NCBI GenBank assembly: GCA_030522415.1
Contig: CM060112.1
Location: forward strand, 12,877,001-12,941,000
DNA length: 64,000 bases
Source of the DNA: Channallabes apus
Taxonomy: Eukaryota > Chordata > Actinopteri > Siluriformes > Clariidae
Direction of reading: 5' to 3'
Below, in pieces: positions 58,051 to 64,000 of the stretch. Both the position numbers and the translations under genes were made by a program. Position 1 is the stretch's first letter, and each line of letters begins with the position of its first letter. The notes beneath the pieces were generated by a model. It saw only the letters and a list, made by a program, of their open reading frames with translations, was not told where the DNA came from and made no database searches.

Positions 58051-60340
58051 TAAACAAGTGAGCAACTAAAGTGAAGCTAGTAGATGAAAGTCTTGGCAGC
58101 TATGTTAATATGCCACACAGAATCCTGGTTAATGAAGTTTAATGCTGATTCTTGCTTGGTGTAAAAAGTACAGACAATATTGAGTGACAAGTAATGTGTT
58201 CAAGCTCATTTCTATTAAATGCTTTGTGAATATTTTATGCAAATTGAGTGTTAGCAAATTTTTACAGTACCAGATGTATTCATAGGAAGCAAACAAACAA
58301 ATGAAATAACTTAGGAGAAAATATAGAAAATATTTTTATAGAGCCAGAGATCAATCCAAATTGTTTGATATGTCTGACCTCTGACAGTCTCTCAGACAAA
58401 GTCTGCATCTCTACCATGTCTTTTGTGACAAATCAAGATCAGTATTGGACAGGGAAAGGTTAATTTCACTGTTTGTTAAGAGGCAATTCATTTTATCCTA
58501 ATGCACTGGATGCAACTAGTAGACTTTAATGCATTGACTTTAGCTATTTTCTCTTTTCAGCGTTTAGACCTAAAAATCCAAAAAAGAAATATGCCTTTTA
58601 TCAGCTCTTTTTCTGTCAAACGAGATGTTTTTTTAGTGCAGCGCTAACAAAACAATGTTCAGACAAGAATAAGAAGAATATTCATAAAAATGATGAGTGA
58701 TACCGTTATTGTCTTCGCCTTGCACATCTACATTATCTATGAAAAATTAATTTTTGAAAATTGTTTTGTGCAGCCTGTACTTTTAGTATGCTAATTAGGC
58801 TCAACCTGCATAACATGTAATTTTTCTCTTCATTTTAACATACATTCTTAAACAAGTAATATCAATTTTGAAAACCATGTATGGTCTGTGTCAATCTGGT
58901 GGTTCATTTGAAATCATTTGCAGAAGAAAACCAGACATGTTAAAAGTTTCAGCTTGGTCTAGAAAACAAGGGAAAGTGTATTCCTGTAAGAATAATGCAA
59001 GAATAAAGTAATCATTTATGTCCTATTCAATGTTGTGGGCAAATCATAGACCCTGATCTGTTCTACATTTCTGACCTTGCTACTTATATTAATATAAGTT
59101 TAGTTTCATCACATGTGCATGTAATTTTTATTCATTCAATAAATAATGAATCTTTTCTACTGTAAAAAAAATTCATACTTAATTTTTAGTAATACAATTT
59201 ACTAGGCAAAATCCACTTGTTAAAACAAATCCACTTAAGTAGTTTATTTTTCATGGTAAACATAACAAAAACAAAAAATTATACACTACTCTGAAAATAT
59301 AATTTAGCAAAATGTACAAATTGTACACTGTAATTGAACTTATAGCATATTAGCAATATATTTAGAAAATAACATTATTAAGCATTTTTGTGTACTTTTA
59401 TGAAATAAAAATATACATTGTCTGATATAGCCACACAAGTTGAACTTGGTGCATTATATAAGCTACATATTTTATTTGGCACATGTTTCTACACGAGATA
59501 CCCTTCCTGACACAACCCTCCCATTTTATTCAGTGTTGTGACCAGTACTTGTGCAATTGATTTGGCTGGAAGTTGCATTCTGGCCTTCTGCTTGAAAGAC
59601 AGAGATACTTCTGCTAGTCAATTACAATATAAAGTAATTAGAATTACAATCTACAAACTTAAACCTGTGGATTGGAAATAACTTGCAAGAGTCCAGTAAA
59701 AAAAGTACATAGTATTAGGATATAGTCATATATTCTAATACTCATATATACAACTTTTGCGCATTTGTAATGTTTATGAACATATAGCAAACAAATATAA
59801 CAACCAAAAAAAAAAACATGCAGTGAGTTAGGTGAAACTTAAATGTGGTATATTGAACTGATAATAGCAAACTAGGACTTATAATTAAAAAGGGTAAATA
59901 TACTGTATCACGTTCCCTAAAAATTGCTTCCCACAATCCCACAACTATATAGTTTCAGTGTCTAAAATTGTGTTTGATTTTATCTAAAAGTTAAGAAAAA
60001 TCAAGAAACGAAATACATCTTCACTCCTCACTTGTGAAACTTTAATTATAATTTAGCAATCAGCTACAGTACCAAGAAAAAGTTACTGTTTGGAGATAAA
60101 ATAGTTTACTGTTATTTCCTGAGTCATAGTTTATGAATAGTTAGTAGTTAATAGTTTATAAATAGTTAGCAGTGTTACTGACCACCAGTTATCTAACAAT
60201 TTCATATGATTTCCCAGCTTGGGGATGAGTGTAATGAGAGCCCTTCATGTGGAGAGGTCTAATGTGCAATTAAATAAATATTATATCCTTTAAGGAAACT
60301 TTTTCTGATTTTAAAATCAATTTTTGAGTAGGCATCTGAG
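58051..60340 (+). other. Remnant of a Ly6 gene region; mostly unrecognised
   Basis: 58100-58340 resembles intron 3 of the intact Ly6 gene (62160-62380). A pseudo-exon lies at 58342. From about 58560 the sequence is AT-rich with no further Ly6 exon. 59160-59240 resembles the AT-rich CACTG-type debris near 18905. Confidence 0.6.
58342..58458 (+). pseudogene. Decayed Ly6/uPAR exon (paralogue of exon 4)
   Basis: Flanked by acceptor TATTTTTATAG and donor GTTAAT, it is exactly 117 nt long like exon 4 of the intact gene, in the same splice phase. Translation gives EPEINPNCLICLTSDSLSDK, then VCISTMSFVTNQDQYW. The frame is open but cysteines paired in the intact domain are replaced (PC to SF, QC to QY), which should break the three-finger fold. 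No matching exon 5 was found downstream, and exons 1-3 would lie where the exploded SINE now is. Confidence 0.8.
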
Positions 60341-60359
60341 TGTTAATAACATAATCAAA

Positions 60360-60760
60360 CATCCCTCTACCTGCCAACAATCAAAACCTTACCTCCAAAT
60401 CCAGCATCTTCAAGAAAGCACAACAAACAATATTCATTCTATGCCAGCTCATGAAGCTCAACATATATCAACTGGTCCTGAAAAAAATTAAATCCAAATC
60501 ACTCCATCATAAACAGTATACTCACTACCAATACTCTACTCAATACTCTATCACAGTCTGGTTTCTCTTTGCTTCTGCCAGACCAGACAACAACAAGTAC
60601 TCGATTTGGCTGACAAGATCATTCAGGGTATATTTCCAAACAACATGCCACTGGCACAGCATCTAGTTACTCTACTGCAACACAGCCCATAGAAATCCCC
60701 ACCAAACTACCTCAAACCTTTTTATGCATTGAGTTTGCACACACAATACGTCATACATAT
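60360..60760 (+). pseudogene. Very old LINE 3' remnant
   Basis: Plus-strand text such as QYSITVWFLFASARPDNNKY resembles the post-RT region SxTxWFGxxxxxDRKAL seen in the Rex1-like ORF (ESILTQNISSWFG...DRKALQ). No catalytic motif survives, and no tail or target duplication is visible. Confidence 0.4.
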
Positions 60761-61240
60761 TTATTTATTTTTCTTTTTGTCTTATGACTATGACTGTATA
60801 ACTTTACAGTAAATAAAATGTGTCTCATCTATCAATTGATCTGCTTGTTCGTCTTTTTATCTTTTGGTTATTTGTCTATTATGTGACTCCCCAGAAGTAC
60901 AATTGTTCTCATTAGTCTTAGGAGTTTCCTTTTTGATAGTATGATGTAATATTTTAAACTTTTCAGGTACTGTGATATTAATGACATTGTTTATAATTGA
61001 TATCACCAAAGTTTATTGCAATCAAATGACTACATTTCTTATAATAGAAATTAATTTGCAGAACTAATTAGCATCTATATGTACCATATTTTTAAAAAGT
61101 AAATAACTATTTTTTCTGATATGTACAGTAAATTAAATAAAAAAGGCTTCACTACCAATGATCTTTTCACAGATTCTCTACTCGTCAGATCATTTCTTAG
61201 AAAAAATTTCTTAGACTCCAGTTAACATCTGCTCATTAAG

Positions 61241-61359
61241 ATGAAGCTGCTCCTGGCCTTATACCTTTTGTCTTTCTTTTTGTACTCAGGTAAATTTTAA
61301 ATAATATGTTTTAAATTATTTTTTGTTTTGAATGATCTATCTATCTATCTATCTATCTT

Positions 61360-61432
<73 letters not shown>

Positions 61433-61542
61433 AATAATAATACTAATAACTGAACCTAAGATGAACATAATAATAACAACAACCACAACAATAATAATAA
61501 CATAAGCATTATGTAATGTACATAAAAATTGCAGATAAATTG

Positions 61543-61589
<47 letters not shown>

Positions 61590-62945
61590 TAGCACTATTC
61601 ATTCTAATGTAATTGTTATTTTGGTAAATGATAATAAGCTTTTTTGGCAGTAATACCCTGGTTCTGTTTGATTTACTTGTTTACTCTAGTGACCATGTTG
61701 GAATGTTTGAAATGCAAAAGTAAATCAGGTCAGTGTATCGACACACTTACAAAACAATGTGGCCCAGATGAATTATGTGGTTATTTAGCATCCAATATGA
61801 ATTTTCCAGGTAAATCTGATTTTAATGTCAATCTATATTTATTTTTGTTAAAGTAGGCTATATGACATGCAATATAATAATTGATTCTATACTCTTTCAT
61901 GGAAAAATGCAAATTTGTATTTTTATAGAACTGAATATGAATGGAACAAATGAAGTACTGCAGGACTGTGTTGAACGAAAGTTATGCGATCACTTTGACG
62001 CAGTTGGCAAAGATGTGTTTACCACAATAAATGGTGGACTGGCAAATGGCTCATCATACTGGTCCTGTTGTGAGTCTGATAACTGCAACAACATTACCAT
62101 AACATTCCCTGGTAGGAAGAGTTTCTATTAATATTTCCTATTGAATATTGAAATTTCTGATGACCACTTTGATGGTTTTACCTACTAGCAAAACTGTAGA
62201 CTAGATCACTCATGAGAATTTTGAATGATCATTCTTTCCTTTCTTGTCTATTAAATGATTAGTGAACATTTTCTATAAATTAAATGCAAGACTTAGTGTT
62301 GGCCATTTTTACCATATTCTTTAGCATAAACAAATGAATAACTTTAACTGACAGTAGAGAAACTTAATGGTGTTTTTGGCTGTTGTACAGTATGTCATCC
62401 ACTTCATGGTTTTACAAGCTGTACATTCTGATGTTTTTCTGCTCATGATTGCTGTAAAGACGGTTATTTAAGTCTCTTTATGTTATCGACCAGCTGGAAT
62501 ATGTTCTCATTCAGTGCAGTCCAAATTTTTGACAGAAGAGGATTTTTTTTCCCCATAGAACCAGACACTAAGCCAAATGGTCTGGAATGTCTAACCTGCA
62601 ATAGCTTCTCAGACAGATTGTGCAACTCTACCGTGCCATGTGTGGGAAATCAGGATCAATGTTTGACACTCAAAGGTTAGTTTCCTCTGTTTGTTTAAAG
62701 CAAATAATTTTATCCTAATGCACTGATGCAGGCACACAATCATTTTACTCTAATGCACTGACTACAGATTCATTCTCTTATGCGAACTAAATTAACCAAA
62801 ACACTGTATCTGTCTTTTCACAGTTCAAGTTTTCATGGAAATAGAGCTTTCCATGGGGTGCATCACTAAACCTTTATGTGGTGAATCTGTGAGCATTCTT
62901 GGCCAATTTAAATGCTGTTCTAATAACTTGTGTAACAAGACGTGA
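61241..62945 (+). CDS. Two-domain Ly6/uPAR-type secreted protein, five exons (196 aa)
   Basis: Exons 61241-61289, 61690-61809, 61929-62111, 62559-62675 and 62824-62945 join with GT-AG borders, all in phase 1 (49+120+183+117+122 = 591 nt). Exon 1 encodes a signal peptide (MKLLLALYLLSFFLYSG). Exons 2-3 form the first three-finger LU domain (LECLKCKS to SCCESDNCNN), exons 4-5 a second (LECLTCNS to KCCSNNLCNKT); both end in the CC-x4-CN signature. Sequons NGT, NGS, NIT and NST suggest N-glycosylation. The protein stops right after the last CN, with no GPI-anchor tail, so it is probably secreted. The layout resembles phospholipase A2 inhibitor gamma / uPAR-like fish genes; the ligand is unknown. 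AATAAA follows 25 nt after the stop. Confidence 0.9.
61338..61430. repeat. (TCTA)n microsatellite in Ly6 intron 1
   Basis: About 23 tetranucleotide units with one TCTT interruption. A (TTA)n run follows at 61548-61588. Confidence 0.95.
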
Positions 62946-62969
62946 AGTCTGGATCAGAGTACACCTCAG

Positions 62970-62975
62970 AATAAA
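62970..62975 (+). terminator. Polyadenylation signal of the Ly6/uPAR gene
   Basis: AATAAA 25 nt downstream of the TGA stop; implies a very short 3' UTR. Confidence 0.65.
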
Positions 62976-63083
62976 AAAAAATCAATCCATTAATCAATTA
63001 AACAAAAATCAACACCCCCCCCTCTTACTCCTAAAGTTAACAATTATTTTATGTTTGGTTGAGTTTAGCATGTCATAACTAAA

Positions 63084-64000
63084 GCATAGGACTGAAAGTC
63101 AAGCATCATATTTAGTCCTCTAAATACAATATATTCGCTTAAAACGGCATTGAGATAAGTGTGTTGATTTGATGCTTAAAAGTGTTTCCATTACCAGACA
63201 GTAAAATGTGGAATACAATGTTCTGTTGCTGTTGTTGTGGCATTTGATGCATAAAGCATATTTCATTAACCCTTTAAAAGACACAATAAAAATCTTTGTG
63301 ATTTTTTGTATGGATTCTTGGATATTACTAGGATGAAATGTCCTTTCTTTCTTTCTTTCTTTCTTTCTTAATTCACCATTTACATTATGAGTAACATACA
63401 TCAACCAGATGGTTGACTTGCCTATTTACGGTACAACAGAAGTGTGTATTGATCAAAATGAAACAACCTACACCTACAGCATTACAACTATTACAAAAAA
63501 AATTATTTGGGCTTGAAATCCTGGTTATTTGTTTTGTAGATGTCCGCAACTTTTGTTGATATTTTTTTCTATTCATTTCCACACACAAAAACACACCTTT
63601 AACCTCTTTGTTTGTCTTTCTGCATATACTGTACATTTAATGCCACATTAAGCTTTTATCATAAATTATACTGGCTCACTAAACTTTTCATTTTCTATAA
63701 TAAATAACAAAAACACTCAAATAAAGAAAAGTTTACAGTACTGCATAGTGCAATGTTTTCCTGCACACTGTAAAATGCTACCTGATAGTCTTAATAAATC
63801 ATTAATAATGCTAATTAAGACATTTTAATACACGTTAATGTTCCTGCTCAGCAATTTGGTATCACATAGGCGTCTCTTAACTCTGACACAGAAAAGAGGA
63901 CAGACTGAAATGGAACTCTGGGTGCTTTGTATTTCTACTGATAAATCACATAAAATGTGCTTGAATACGATGGTCTCGCTTTCCTTTTTCCTGAATACAT
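63084..64000 (+). other. Ly6 downstream flank, duplicated at 31111-32060
   Basis: ATAGGACTGAAAGTCAAGCA onward is collinear with 31111 onward to the window end, including a TTTC microsatellite (63342-63369). A roughly 120-bp segment (63480-63600) is longer here. No coding content recognised. Confidence 0.85.

Overview
The window is eukaryotic, almost certainly teleost fish, DNA. It holds fish-type L2 and Rex1-like LINEs, a Sushi-type chromodomain Ty3/Gypsy element, Tc1, hAT, piggyBac and Harbinger-like DNA transposons, two tRNA-derived SINEs, many CA/TA/TCTA microsatellites and one spliced Ly6/uPAR gene. The species cannot be fixed from the sequence. I recognise only one intact host gene; nearly everything else is mobile DNA, much of it nested and therefore datable in relative order.

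Layout. 1-6.1 kb: a decayed piggyBac transposase cut in two by a 5'-truncated L2 LINE, with a 380-bp solo LTR, between inverted arms. 6.1-12.35 kb: a Tol2-like hAT end, then a second L2 copy that was itself split by a Rex1-like LINE with an intact 999-codon ORF. 12.4-19.9 kb: Gypsy LTR and gag-protease remnants, a hAT-like element, a complete but frameshifted Tc1 element and a short inverted-repeat element. 20.05-31.1 kb: one copy of an unclassified repeat, here called X. It carries exons of an intron-containing gene, a 1.7-kb solo LTR and a young, intact Gypsy retrotransposon (24254-30205). 31.1-35.3 kb: Ly6-locus flanking DNA holding a TIR element with captured exons. 35.33-58.05 kb: a single SINE blown apart by two insertions. 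The first is a CACTG-ended element containing a hAT, containing a TIR element with exons, containing an L2. The second is a Harbinger-like element containing a long-armed inverted repeat, the second (inverted) X copy, tandem duplications and LINE/TIR fragments. 58.05-64 kb: decayed Ly6 exon, old LINE debris and an intact five-exon two-domain Ly6/uPAR gene with its downstream flank.

How the parts relate. The Ly6-type flanks at about 6.2, 31.1 and 63.1 kb lie in the same orientation and imply an old tandem Ly6 array that transposons pulled apart. Uninterrupted copies elsewhere in the window act as pre-insertion references for several insertions (380-bp solo LTR, 1705-bp solo LTR, Gypsy, L2 at 40-44 kb, TIR element at 32.7 kb). 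The most unusual signal is that both X and the CACTC/CACTG-ended elements carry spliced exons resembling an abundant but functionally uncharacterised fish protein family. Family names other than those tied to visible motifs come from memory and are hedged.
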